From Callaeas wilsoni (taxonomy: Eukaryota; Chordata; Aves; Passeriformes; Callaeidae): a stretch of DNA of 64,000 nt. The stretch is taken from assembly GCA_013398955.1 (NCBI GenBank), contig VWPU01004185.1, positions 62,001-126,000 on the forward strand, read 5' to 3'. Of this stretch, positions 39,401 through 53,162 are shown piece after piece. A program made the translations under genes and the position numbers. The notes below the pieces were generated by a model. That model worked only from the letters and a program-made list of their open reading frames with translations, searched no databases and was not told where the DNA came from. Within the stretch, counting starts at the first letter, position 1, and each line of letters begins with the position of its first letter.

Positions 39401-42400
39401 ACTCATCTGAAAAAAAAGTCTGGAACAAAAGTTTTGGGTCTGAAAAAACACACAAGAGAATAGACGGGAAAAAAACACTGAAAGTATTCCTGTAGAGGTA
39501 ACGAGCAATTTTACTTCTATTAATTAAAGTGATGCTTATTAAATAATGGTGAGATACAGACATAGTCATCTCCTTCAATCAATTTAAAGAAAAAAAGCTT
39601 TGTGAGTGTTAACAACAGAAAATCAAATCAAATATGAATATTAACATCTTAATGTGCATACAAAGTAATTTATTAATAGATTAAAATTTTAAAAAGCTGT
39701 TCTAATTAGATGCAGCAGTAAGCTCTCTGATATGCAAGCAGTGCATTTGCCTCAGTGTATTAACTTCTATTAATGTTATTTTAATATATGCTTTGAACCA
39801 GAGTTTATAAACATCAGTTCTGCAGAAAGTTTGCTTTCAGGAATATTCTAATGGTAATCACCAAGGAAGCTTTTCCGGCTGAATACCACAGTACAAGACA
39901 TGCATCATCTTCCTTTTTATTCCAGGCATCTTTGTAGAATTGCTCTACTGGTCAGGTAATTTGTCCAAAAAACCTTCCACCTCTCTGAGGCCACATTCAG
40001 GTGACAGCTCAGAGAATATAGGGCTGGTCAGAAATGGGAAATAAAGGACTTGGACGCTTTCAGAAACCTGCTAATGTAGGGTGGTAGGATGAAAAACTAA
40101 ACAAGCAGAGTACCCCATCTGCTCCAGCTAGCAAGAAGAACCCTCGCAGACAGATGGGACCTGGCATAAAGGAAGCAAAAGCCTCCTACCTGTAACATCT
40201 TACTGGGTTGTTGATAACTTGTAATAGTAAGGGATTTATTTAATGTTCCATGAATTTGGGGAGTTTTCCAGCATTTTTCAAAAATTTTTCTTGGGATAAA
40301 AGGATTTTTAAAAGTCACAAGGCATCTCTTTGATTAGAAAATATATATAAAATAAATTTTTAAAAAATCATGCAGTAAAAAGAGAAAAAATATCCCAAAT
40401 AATATAAATCTCACTTTAGAGAAATTATAATAGCAGCATTATATACTAATACTTGATGATTTATAAGTATTCCACAGCCCAAACTCAATTTACAAATTTA
40501 ATGGAACATTTCTGCATTTCAAGGCTGCCAAATCTACACACATAGAAAGGATTCTGTATGCTTTCATCAGGCAGCATGTATTAGGAAACAGTGAAGAAAC
40601 TTCATATTTTTTCTATCCTAGAAGAGGTAGAAGCAAGCAAATTTAGCTTTTTTGCAAGCAAATACAAATTACTGAACTGTAAGCAGAGCAAATAATTTAG
40701 TTATCATGCAATTTAAACAGCAAAATGGAGAAATATTTTTAGATTGCCAATATTTCAAATTAGTCATAATTTGATCTTAGCTTAATTACAATTACTGCTT
40801 TTCCTAATACTAATTTTCCTGCCAGCTGGAAAGTAAAATTGATTGAAGCTACTGTGAATTTTTAGATGTCTTAAGTACACCATAATGTAAAGAACATCAC
40901 AAATATATTTCTGGACACAGCAATTTCTCCAAGATCCAGTGTGATTAACCTAATACTCTCAAACCATGTTCAGAACTTGTGTTATACCAATGTTTTAGTT
41001 GCACTTTTCAACAGGGTGTTTGTTGCTAAGGGAAGGAATACTGACATCCTGATCTCCTGAAGATGAGTGCAATGGTTTTCCTGCCAGCAGGCATTTTAAT
41101 AGGATATACAAAAACACAGTGCTGTTGTGAAAACCTTTGCATACATTTCCAAACATTCTTACAGTGAGAGTTTTGTTAGACATCCACTTTCTAACTTGGA
41201 ATAAATACTGCTAATAAAAACCCACTTAAACCAATGCATATTTAAAACAACTAAAATATTAAGACCAGCATTTCATAACAGAGATTAGTATGGTATAAAC
41301 CTCTTTCAGAAGGTCATATTTTACAAATACTGCTAATTTAAATGGAAATATTATCTTTGAATGGAAAAGCAATTTGGCTTGTGAAACAAGTATGCACTCC
41401 AGTTAGCATGTAAATTTAGTCTAGCATTTACTATTAATGTTCAGCATGGTTTGAGGCATATTACCAAACAGATACAGCCCAGAAAAATCAGGTTTGAATG
41501 TCTCATTAGCCCAAAATCTGAGAAGACCATACTTGCACACTCACAGTTCACCTTGAATGCACCTAGGTGCTTCTAAGGATAAATCTCATGTATGTCTTGT
41601 GAGGAACAAAGGTGACTTTACCTGGTCCATGCTATACCTGGTTTAGAATCAGAGAGGTCACAAGAGCAAATAATCTAAATTCAGTGAGTCTCTCTCCCAC
41701 ACATCACTTTCATGCATTCCTGCAAACACTTGCACCTTTGGATAATTTTACTTTACCATTTCTTAGTTACTTCATTAGGCAATTCCCAAACACTTCTCTT
41801 AACACAGCTGAAAATATATCTCCTGGTAACAAAAAAATTAAGGACTCTATTTTCAGTTTCAGGTCTTACACCATAAACCATCTTAATGCAACAGTCACAC
41901 ATAACATTTTCTTAAGTCGAGCATGAACATTATTAACTTTACCAGCAGACAATTTTTGTTTTCAAAACCGTAGACTGCCATGAGTAACAACATAATAAAG
42001 ATAAGGGGCATCCATTATACCTTAGACTTCCAAAGTATTCTGCATTATTTGTACATTTTTGTGTGGTATCACATATAATAATGGCACCATAGTCTTAGAT
42101 TGCTTTAAGCTGCAAATGGAATGGTAGCTAAAGAGATCTTTATTATATATGAGAGTCACAGGCGTGTGGCAAAACCCTCTAAACATGAAAGGTGTGGAGT
42201 CAAAACTGTACAATCTCCAGAGGTCAAATTTATTCTTGCTGCATCACACCAGAGAAAGCAGAATATGTTTGTCTCTGATGCGAGACTAGTGATTTTAGGA
42301 GACAGATCAGTTGAGCCAGATCTATGCTGACTATAAGATACAATGTGTGATGAAGAAAAGGATAAAAAGGAGAAGTGCTTTGATTTGAAATACTTTTTGG

Positions 42401-43289
42401 GACAGTAAAATTTAAAAGCTGCAGTTAAAAATATGGTCTTTTTCTAAGGTACCAGACCATAATGTTCTAAAAGAAATGTATTTCTCATTCAGAATTGGAG
42501 TTAACAAATGGCAATACTTTGGTGAAAGCCAGAGAAGACATAAACCAAAGGAATTGATGCAACATTGATTTTATGTACTTTCTTTGAGCCTTCCTTTCAA
42601 CTTTGAAACTGAAAGAACTAAGGAAAAGAATAACTGAATTTACAAAGAAACTTCATAACCATCACAACTGATGAAACTAGCAGCACCAATTCCATACATT
42701 TCAAACAGGCCAGCACACTAGCACTCAGTGGATAAAAACACCTGAAAGCAAGAAAAAGCAGACTGAAGTGATGCTCTACTACAAAAGGTAGCTTGGATAT
42801 CAGCAATCAAAATTGTTGTTATGACACAAAAACTGCAGAAGTATTTTTCCTTCCCTCCATTTCACAGATGCTGGCAAGGTATTGAAATGTCATAGTGACT
42901 CCCATCACAAGACAGACAAAATAAAAGCCACAGATAAATATCTGTCAAGACTGCAGTTGAAAGCTATAATCTTTTAACTTGTCAGTCTTCTTGTATGGAA
43001 AGAAAAGGAAAAATAGAAAGGATAGAACAGGAAAAGCATGCAAATAGCCTAGGATTTGTACATTTGATTCTTGTTCTTAAAGAGCAAGAAAGTTGCCTGA
43101 AGCTTTTCAATGCTTGTACCAATTAGGAAAATTTGTATGCTGCTACTAAAAAGGAACTTCAGCACTTAATTGTCCTGCAAAAAAATTACTTTGCTTTGGA
43201 ATAAATTTGAATAAATCTGAATACAGATATGATTGCTGGAGGTCTTCGGGAAAAAGAAAAACAAACAAAAAACCAACCGATTTTTAGCC

Positions 43290-43305
43290 AAAAAAAAAAA
43301 AAAAA
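43290..43305. repeat. Homopolymer A16 in an A-rich tract
   Basis: Sixteen A are embedded in an A-rich run of about 80 bp (43250-43316), followed directly by a GC-richer block (43360-43600). A retroposed poly-A tail is possible, but no upstream element is recognised. Confidence 0.8.
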
Positions 43306-44212
43306 GAAAAAAGAATAATGGCCTGAATCAGAAAAGACTTCCCAAACAGACACAGTATGAGGAGAGACAGGGAGAAACATCAATGTGCAATTGTGCCAGG
43401 TAGAAACAAGATTCCACCAGAAAGCAGCAGGAAGAGAAGAATCCCAGGCACTGGGGAGTGCAGGGGTAGAACAGCAGGAAAGGATAATCATGGAGCTCAG
43501 GACAGGGGTGATGAAGGTAAAACAAAGTTTGCAGCCAAAGCTGGAAAGGAGCAAGATCTCCAACACAAATACTGGGGCAGCACCTCACTCAGTCTGTAAC
43601 ACCAAGTATGCCACCCCCAGTATTTTCTTGGCACACCAGCTCCTCTTTTACAGAGGAGATTACTGATTTCTCCATCTGCATCAGGAGTCTTACCACATGT
43701 AAGGGAAGTATTACAGCACTTGCTGCTATATGTTCATTCACATTTACCTTTGGCCTCAACTGAAAAAAAATTTTCTTTTAAATTTTTGGTTTCTTCCATA
43801 TGGGAATTTGGCATTTCCTGTCTGAACTGTAAATATAAACCTAACCTCCTCATTCTTAGATGTTATTGTGGAGAGATATCATCTACCTGGCACCTCAATC
43901 TCATTGAAATATACTTCTTCCTTCAACTTAATTATTAATATTCTTTAAAATAAAAGCAAGTCCCCACTTATCCATGTTCATTACAAAACACTTGGTACTT
44001 CTCACAATCCTGTGACTGTGTCCATATTCTGGACAGGTTTGTACTCAGGTAATTGCATTCTCACTGTGCAACATAGCCCTTGTAAATTATCAACGGGAAA
44101 AAATAACTTTTAGACTTTCTGAATAAAAAATCCTTGTTGTGTCATGTTGCTAATACAGAATGGAGACCTGCATTCCTGAGGAGGATGAGACATCCCTAAA
44201 TATGCAGCCTGT

Positions 44213-44250
44213 AAGTACACGTGTACTTTACAGTACAAACGTGTACTGTA
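44213..44250. repeat. Adjacent 16-bp palindrome and 9-bp inverted repeat
   Basis: AAGTACACGTGTACTT (44213-44228) is a perfect palindrome centred on the E-box CACGTG. Immediately after it, TACAGTACA (44229-44237) and TGTACTGTA (44242-44250) form a perfect 9-bp stem around aacg. ACGTGTACT is also directly repeated at 44219-44227 and 44239-44247, a 20-bp period. The combination suggests local duplication of a palindromic unit. Confidence 0.8.
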
Positions 44251-47206
44251 GGTAAGGGAGAATTGTCACGTGTAAATTGAAGTCAAATTATTTGCTGACT
44301 TATGCCTACAGAAACAACCATGTTTCAGAACTCAAAAAAATTCAAGGCAGAACAATGACTGTATGCACCTATAGACACTTGACTCATTCTGTGTGCAAAC
44401 CCAAAACACGAGGAGCACTGAGCCACGTACATGAGCACTGAACTGGGTTACATCTCCTCAGTGACACGCGGTGGCCCTGCTTGGAATGTCAGCAGGCCAC
44501 AACCACACACCACGCGTGCAGGACTAACACATTGCTGAAAAGGGAGAAAGAGGGCATGAAATAGAAGGGGGGGAAAAAATAAAAAGAAAAAGTTAACAAA
44601 TTAAAGCAGCTCCAAACTCCAACTGACAGAAGACCCTCTTTTCAATTCTGTTGTTGGATGCAGTGTAAAAACAACAAACTAAGCCAGGAGAAAGTACTTT
44701 ATCTTTCCAAAGGAAGAAATTAGACCCAACAGTGATATCAAGCAGAAAAAGATCAAAATGAGAGAAATATGCTTTAAAATAGAGATGCTGGGGGATACTG
44801 TTTAATGTTGAGCTGTGGAAACCCAGAATGAGGAAGATGCTCTGTGAAGGGCCCTGGAAAAAACCTTCAAGGATTCTTGGTGTATACCCAAGTTCCGTGC
44901 TGCAAGGACTTTATTAACAAATGAACAGTAAAACAATAACGTCAGACCCAAGAACTGAGGATTCTAGAACAGGAGGAATGATCACCTGCTCACATACTGC
45001 CCAAGGCTACACAGAAGGCTCAGTGGACCCACCGGCCGATCTCAGATGACATATTCTGCATTTCTTCCGTATGTTCCTAAAACAGAGTTAACCTGGTATA
45101 TCTGCTCACTTACAACTAGCATACTGCATATTTTGCCAGTTTTTGCTCTTTCAAGGCAGTACATTTTCAGAATTTTTTTAAAAAATACTGCTGTGAGAGA
45201 CTTTAATAATACCACTTCACCGGCTGATGGAGCTGATGAAATCAATTCCTGTGCAATAACCAACCAACAGCTCTCCAAAATAAGCTGCAGGAATCAGTTA
45301 AGGCAGCTTTTGATGCAAGAGCACACAGACTTGGTAGAAGGGTGGGTTGAATCTTGGCAGCACGGCTAATAAATGTAATTATAATGATAAAAGCTCACAA
45401 ATGGCTTCATTCTACACTGTCACTCACAGCACAACCTGCTATCGCTCACTCCTGCTGCACACAATGACCTTTGTCATGCTTGAGAAAACAGCTTCCCGCT
45501 ATGATTTGACTCTTACTGAGTGGCCAGATGGGGCAGTTTTGCTTCATTATTTGTGTCTGTGAAGTGGAAATGCCAACAGAAAGATTCATTACTGTCAAGA
45601 TCATCTCTGCAAAGCTCCCTTGATTTATTAGGGCATAAACTGCTGTACTGGCTGTAATGAGACATAAATGTTCTGTAAAGCCTATGAACTCTAGAAGGAA
45701 ATACACTGCCATCAAGAGGCTCAGGGCCTAATTTATTAACAGCTTTTGTCATACAAGCAGCACTGACTGTGGCAGTTATAGCAAAAAAATGTAAGAGATT
45801 TGCCAATGACATGTTTACATAAAAGAATCTCTTCTATTTTTTCCTGAAATTTGTACAGTGCTGACAGGTGAAATGCAGCAGAATTGATAAATACAATAAA
45901 ATATTAGCATCTCTGAGATTCTACTTAATGTTGAGATTATTATCCAGACTTATAAATCACAGGATAAGTAAGCTTAAGACTCAAGTTATCTTGAAGGGAG
46001 ACAATTTCCTGTCCAACTTCAGAATGCTCTAGATTTTTTTAAGCCCTACATTTTGTGAGGCAGTCCAGATTCTCTTACATTTTTATTTGTATCTTCGATC
46101 TTGCCTGCTTTTGTAATTAGCACAGTACAACACTCCTAAAATATTACAACTGTTTATGACAAGAAACAAGAGTCAAAGAAATACTAGAACTTTTTGTTTG
46201 TGTCTGCCATGAAGTACAGGCATTATTTGAACAGAATGCATCAGCTACTTAATCCACACTGAGAGCATGTAAAGAGCACTTCAGCAATACAGGAATAATT
46301 TAATATTCCATTGACAAAGGGATTCTAACAAGAGCATGAGGAGCTGGAGAGGCTTTCACTGTCCAGCCCTTAGGTTTCTGTGTTTCTATCAGATATCTGT
46401 CAGATTCTTCACATAGTTAAATCAATGAAGTAAAAACAACTACAACGAAAAAACCCATAACAATAACAAAACCCAAAAGAACACAAACCAAAATAACTAA
46501 AACATGGCACAACATAAAACTGGGTCCAAATCTGCACCCATAGTAACGACTCTTCTGCACGTTCAGAAAGAGTGTAACACATTATGTTTGCATTCAATCA
46601 ACGCGTTAGAGAATAAATAAAAACATCTAGCTATAAAATTCCACTGTTGTACAAAATTTCCTTCTAAAATCTTTTTAATTTTTCATGTACCTCTTCCAAA
46701 GCTTAGAGACATACATGCACAGCATAGACTAATTTTTCAAAATCTCTTTTCAGAATGCTGTTTCAGAAAACTTTTTGCAAGAAGCTATGCCACAAAAAAA
46801 CCTTTTCTAGTGGGAAATAGATCACAATCTGAGCAGTCCTACACAGAAAATTAAACCCATATAGAATTTTTTACCAAATCAGCAAAGTTCATGGAGAAAA
46901 ATAAAAGTACAAAGATACCTGCTAATGATGGCATGATAATTTTACCCATGCTTCTAATTTCATAATCCAGCCTCACTCAGAGGACAAGTACACTTTGTAC
47001 TGGCACAACTCCTGTGACCAGCTCTGGATCACGAAGATACTGTGGTGCTGTTAACACTTGATTAAACTTTAATATGGAGTGAACACCAGGTTCTTTTGCC
47101 GCTCAACAACCCATTAAGTCACTCTGGAGAAGGGAGGAAAGGACACCTCTTTTGTTGAGCCACTTTCTTTTGGAAAGGCTAAATCTGTACATTAGTATAA
47201 AAAATC

Positions 47207-47257
47207 AAGTTCATTACTATTTGTAACATAAAGTTCATTACAGGTATTTGTAACATA
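47207..47257. repeat. Tandem duplication of a 24-bp unit
   Basis: aagttcattac plus tatttgtaacata (47207-47230) is followed directly by the same two blocks (47231-47241 and 47245-47257) with a 3-bp agg insertion between them. Both copies are otherwise identical. Confidence 0.85.
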
Positions 47258-48959
47258 CCTGTGTTATGCTTTACATTTATATTCCTTTATGGCTAATAAA
47301 AGTTCCAACATTTAAAAAGCAGCAGACTAAAACATAACTAAACCAGGTGTTTACTCTTCTATTTCTCACTAAATAATAGAATGTTATCTAATGAAAAATG
47401 AACCTTTAAAAATCCATGGGAGATGGCAACATTACCAACCCTTGAAGTTGAGCTCAAGTTTTCCCTCCTTCATCAGCGAAAGAGCTGTGGGTATTTACAC
47501 AATATGAGCACTTTTCTGCTGAATTCCTCTCCTTTTCCTGAGAGACCCTTGTGGTTTACATTGTGCACAGAGCCTGATAACCTGATCCTGATAACCAGTT
47601 ATCCTTAAAGGTAATTCTTAGTAGTTATGGAAGTTAGTCCCTGGACGAGGACATCTCAAAGTTGCTCTGGTGCAGAGTGGTACAACACTTACCAGAGTGT
47701 TGGATGCACTCAGGAGCTTGACGCAGGGATTCAGGAAAGGAATTTGCTAATGCCCTTGAAGGTTCAATATTTGTCAGCTGAGAAGTATGTTCTGACTGGT
47801 TGCCAATGATTAATGACTGTCATCTGCTTGCTTGGGAGGAGAGACACCATTTTGAGCTACTTTTGTGAAGGCTGTGAAGGGGCAGGGGGATGAAAAGACA
47901 TTCCATGCATCCTTGCTGCTATGTGACCAAAAATGGCCTGGCCTCAGTCTAGCCACGTCTACTAACTTGGGGAAGGTATGTGAGGACTTTTTTATGAACT
48001 AAACTATGAATTTGAAAATTTTATTTACTATTTCCTATTGCTAATGCAAGCAGAGCACAGTCAAAGACTTCATTTCGATATTCACCTTTGCATACAACAG
48101 AATATTGTATATAACACTGTTAAAACCATAGGGAAGCACCCACCAAGTACGATGACGGTCCCATGGCTCATTAATTGTCGCTTGCTGAACACAAATTCAG
48201 AGCCAAGTGCATTTTTCTGTCTGAAATGGCACAAGCATGACGTATCGCAAAGGCATCCTCAGATGTCTGGCTCATCTCTAGTTTCCATACATGGCCTTTT
48301 AAGGAGAATATAGGTCAGCCAAAATAAAACAGTTTCTTTCAAAATGGGGTGCCATATGTCAAAATGTACTTAGTTGGCCAGTAAAGTTTTTAGCCAAAAA
48401 TTCAGTATTATCTGATATGGTGCTAAATCTCTGTACTCACAGTTTTCTCATGCTGTTTGTATACACATTTGAATATTTTCGATGAATTTGGGTTCGGTTG
48501 CTTAAATGTATCAAAATATTTTTTAAAAATTACTGTCATTGTTATTAGAATTATACTGATATAATTTTTTGTTAAAACCATTTGTAAGCTAAGTTTCTAT
48601 CTTGGACTAATTTCTGTCACTCTTTCAAAAAAATTTTGAAACAGTTCCATTGGCTATATAAATACTGTGGGTACTACCCGTCATGGAATCTGTGAAAAGT
48701 CAGGGACATAGCCTCAGAATAGAACATAACTCTCATTTTGACAGGATTATACTGAATAACACACAAGACAGTGCTAGAAACTACCTCCAGCAAAGAAAAG
48801 GAAAACTTATTTCGCAAGGCAGCTCACATGATCTTTTGTCTTGGCAAATATTGCCCCCCCCGTGTAGGAGACAAAGGGAAAAGAAAACTACTATTGATCT
48901 CTACTTAGAGCTATTTTCTAAAGAAATTCTTCCAGGAGAGCTGAACACACAGTATTGAT

Positions 48960-49205
48960 GCATCGATCAAACCTCAGGCAGCGTGTGCTGCCGCGTGCCA
49001 GCCTTCCCAGGACAGCGCGGCGAGAGCACAGACCTGCTGGTAAAGCAAGGCGCACCCAGCTCGGGAAATGGATGTCCCAAACACGGGCCCAGCAGAGACA
49101 GAAACGCTGCACTCACAGCATTCTGGACGCCGCTGACGAGCAGAGCCCACCGAAGCGATGAGGAGACGCGGTGATACCCTGGAGATTCCCTGCCTCACCC
49201 ACGGG
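48960..49205. other. CpG-dense island within the large intron
   Basis: Nineteen CpGs fall between 48963 and 49204, for example in ctgccgcgtgcc, acagcgcggcgag, gacgccgctgacg and gagacgcgg, with AT-rich flanks on both sides. The block lies inside an unusually long minus-strand open frame (48974-49627, 217 codons) that matches no family I know and has no matching splice or initiation context. The high local GC explains the lack of stops only in part. Candidates are an intragenic CpG island or enhancer-promoter, or an inserted element of GC-rich origin. Confidence 0.6.
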
Positions 49206-49890
49206 GTATGACCTTGCTGCTGTGTTCCCAACACAGCACAGGACAGATGCAAGCAGTGCTGACCCCACAGCACAGGAACAGAGGCAGTGGGAGAATGAGC
49301 ACAAAAGAACTTGGTATCAGTAAAAGTCCAGAATAATTTCTGAAAGGTGGGCTGCCTATACCTTTCCAGTACAATACAAACCATAAGATCAGACTCAAAT
49401 TCTGCACTAGGAAACAATGGGAATCTCAGGCTAATCGTATTTCCTAGCCACATTCTGTGGTTCCCACCCAAAATTGCCAGCAGTACAACTGCAAAAAGGT
49501 TACGCTGGTGGTGCTCCCACAAACCGGCGACTGATGAGGGACTGTTTTTCAATTGCAAGTGACAGGAAATGGATGGACAGAAAGACAGTCTAACCAGAGT
49601 CACTTTTGCACACAGGATGAAATTCATCTTCCATGAATTTTTGTGCCTATAAACTTGATAGCATGAATATTTTATGAAAACTCACCACCTAAACGTGATG
49701 GTAACTTAGCCAAAGCAAACGTTTACAGTTTTCACCCATCCCTACCACAGATGTTTCAGTATTTAGACAAAACTCTCATTTTATGAAAAATTCAGCCATT
49801 TCTTTTTCATGGTAAGAGCAAACTCAATAAATGTATACTCAGTTAATTTCACTCTTGGAGATTAAGTCAATAGAATAGAAAAACTGCCTA

Positions 49891-49918
49891 GGTTTTTTTT
49901 GGTTTGTTTTTTTTTTTT
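49891..49918. repeat. T-rich tract ending in T12
   Basis: The tract is ggtttttttt, then ggtttg, then a run of 12 T. A similar G-interrupted T tract lies at 57371-57395. Both read as G/T-interrupted poly-A relics or simple-sequence DNA. Confidence 0.7.
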
Positions 49919-52900
49919 AGCAATAGTTAAAGATTTAAACTGAAATAGGATTCATTGAAAGGCCAGTATTGTTCAATCTTTTGCTTTTTATTCTTCGGAA
50001 ACTTTCTTCATGGTTGTACTACTATCTTGTATTATTAAATCAGCTAAAAAGCACAGAAACAGACAATATCCAATACTACCTTAGACATTATTAAAACCCC
50101 AAAGAATTCTCTTTCATCAGAGGCTGAAATACTGAACTATTTGATTGAAAACTCTTAGAAAAATTACTTTATTTTACAACACCATCATAATTTATTCATG
50201 TCAAGAGGATTGCCCAGCTTGCCTAGAAGATTTGTCTGTTGCCTCCATTCATGCGAACTTCCAAATTTTCCTTTAGACATCATGGCAACAGAGAATAGTC
50301 ATCTTTCTAAGGGTGTTTGTGGCATTTTTCCTCACACAGGGATAACTTTTTTCTACTTATTTTTAAAATAGGTCATGTGAACGTAAAAATGTTACCAGAA
50401 GTTGCTGAATATTTCCAGATCCTATTGAAGAATAAGAGCTAAGGAACTTGACTGTACAATTTGAGAGAGAAATAATTTTCCAGGAAAACAAACCCTAAGT
50501 GGCTTCTGTCTTGAATTGTCCAGGCTCTGTAGGTGTTCTATTTTATGAACCTCCATATAACACATATTTCAAAATGTTTTATAAATATTTATAGCTGCTC
50601 TTATTTTCATAATAACATGCTGAACAGCGGTCATTGGCATACACATTTTACTATTACAATGGATTTTAAAGCCTTTTTCAATAACAAGTCCCAGATGATT
50701 CAAAATCCTTCATGTTTTTTCAAGATATGACTAATGACATAAGATGGCAGAATAAAGACTTCTGTCTTCTAACAATGCACTAAACTCAGCTTCAGTGTTA
50801 AGATCCAGCAAAAAGCTTTCAAGAACTCATGTAAGGGGAAACCTCTGCGACTGAAATCTTAACAGAAGTCAGTGCACAAATGATATCCCACAGAAAGAGA
50901 ACATATTTATTCAGATGTGCAAATCCCATTCTGTCAGTTCTGCACAGAGACAATTATGGTAAGGGTAGTAGAGAGGATTATGGGATGATGGAATTTAGAA
51001 CCTCATAGAAAATAATAGGTTTTTATCAGTCTTGCAGCAGATGTCTGCACATGGGAACAGAACACAAAAGTTAAGTCTACAGAGGCTGCCATGTTCTGCA
51101 GAAGTCTCAGAATGCAGTTAATGATATTATGCCAGTTTAGAAAAAGTAGGTATAAATACAGCAAGATAAACAAACAGTGCTCTCTAAATGGGTATTCTAT
51201 AAAATGCACAACCACTAACAAAGTTAAAGATTCAACCGCTCAAGAGGAATCAGCAGACCCACAACAGAGTTCTAAAGATGGGATTGTTTGGATAACTTGT
51301 TTAGTTCTTAATTCAGTAAAGCGCTTTAATGTATGCCTGAATCCATTGCTTTGGTTAGCAGGGATGTAATAACTCACATATGTAAGCATTTCACTGAAAT
51401 GAATACTAAACTAGACATATATGAGCCCTTGCATGGAATGAATCTTTCGTACTGCCTTGATATATGTGCATGCACTGAGGCGTTGTTCTGCAGCCAGACA
51501 CCGCGAAGGATAACAGAGGTACTCTGGGAAAATGGTATATATGAATAATAATTTCATATAAACAACGTCTGTTGTACTTCCAAACCAGCAGAATTTGGCC
51601 TCTCAGAGTAAAATGAGCAAGAAATACCATTTGCTGTATGTAATGGGATGCCAGCAAGAGAATACTATACCAAACACTTAACTTCCTCTCTTTGTAACAT
51701 TCCCTTTTCAAACATCTCCTGAGATTTGATATTTAAACATGCAATTTACCAACCTTCTCAACTTAATGTAAATATCCAACAGAAGTTAAAGTTTCCCTGT
51801 GTAATGGAACAACATACTATAGCTTATTTTAATACAGTGAGAGTTACAGAAAATAGGAGTGTATGAAGATTTCATTAAGGGAAAAATGATACAGGAATGA
51901 ACTAAGAATGGATCATGCAAACTAGGTCGAAATATAGTTCAGAACTCAGATGAAAATGTCTGAAAACAGTTATTTTTTTTGCAGTCCATGGTTTTCCAGG
52001 GTACTTGCCAATTGCTTACAGACTGTTGGAATTGCCATACCTCACCAGAACTAGCAGAATTTGACCTATTGATTAGGAAAAGATGCAATAACCCATTTTC
52101 CTGTTGAAGCCTCACAATTGTACTGTCTCCCCTACTTTTATTTCTGCATCAAACTGATGCCATTTCTCTTGGTCATAAAAAAAATCTTTAATCTTATTAA
52201 AGTGCTTGTCCACTACACAATACTGGTTTTGATTCAAACAATCTTACATTTTAAAAAATGGGGTTATAACAGGACATCATAAGTATAGTTTTTAAAAGCT
52301 TAACACAAAATATATGTGAATTTCTCACTCTTCCCTGTTTGTAAAGTAAGTGAAAAGTTTTCACTTAGTAACTTGTGCTCTACAGATCAGAAAATATCTA
52401 TTAAGCAAGCTTGTAGATCTATTGTATCCTAATTTCAGGCTATGGGTGGAGGAAACAGAGACGAGTTTACATAACCCTAGTTTGATCTCTTGCACCAACT
52501 TAGTTTTCACCATACTCTAGGTTGTAATATAATGTTTAATATAAAATAACATTATTTCAACTCTTTCTAAAAGGCAAACTTTAAACAGGTAATTGAAGAA
52601 GACATTTAATCCAACATAACCGTAATTTTTTTTTTACTATCTGTATGTATTTTTAAAATTATATTAATCCAAAATAATCGTTTGGAGTATTGCATTATCC
52701 CTTTATTGTCAAATGCAACCAAACGGGTTTTATATATGCAGCTATGGTCACCTTTTTGGTGGTGGGTCACAATTAACAATATACATTCCTGATATTTTAC
52801 AGAGACTGTTGATACTCATCTAAAACAGAACAGTTCTGACAACCTTCAACATCTCTTTTCTGTCTGTAGTGTTTAAGAAGATGCATACATTATAAAGAGA

Positions 52901-53162
52901 ATTAAAAACACTTGGTAAACTGAACCCTGGCTTTCAGGATAACTGCAGCACTGCTCAGTTTAAACCACACAGGCTAAAATACAGTTTTTATTATGCCATT
53001 AAAGAACTTCAAGAAATAAATGATCTCACCATTTCCTTAAGCAGATGACACAATTCTTCACAAAAAAAATTACCTTAAGAATAGACATAGTCCACAGAAC
53101 AAAATAGGCACATTTGTGCAATTACTATGCCTACTTTAACTCTCTTGCTTCTGGCATAATAA

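Noticed and set aside
43186..43566. Minus-strand open frame of 126 codons
   Set aside because: It runs through a poly-T tract encoding a string of Phe, and no homology is recognisable.
48974..49627. Minus-strand open frame of 217 codons
   Set aside because: It is the longest frame, but the composition is Cys/Leu/Ser-rich without any family motif, and part of it is explained by the CpG-dense block. Not annotated as a gene; the island itself is reported instead.
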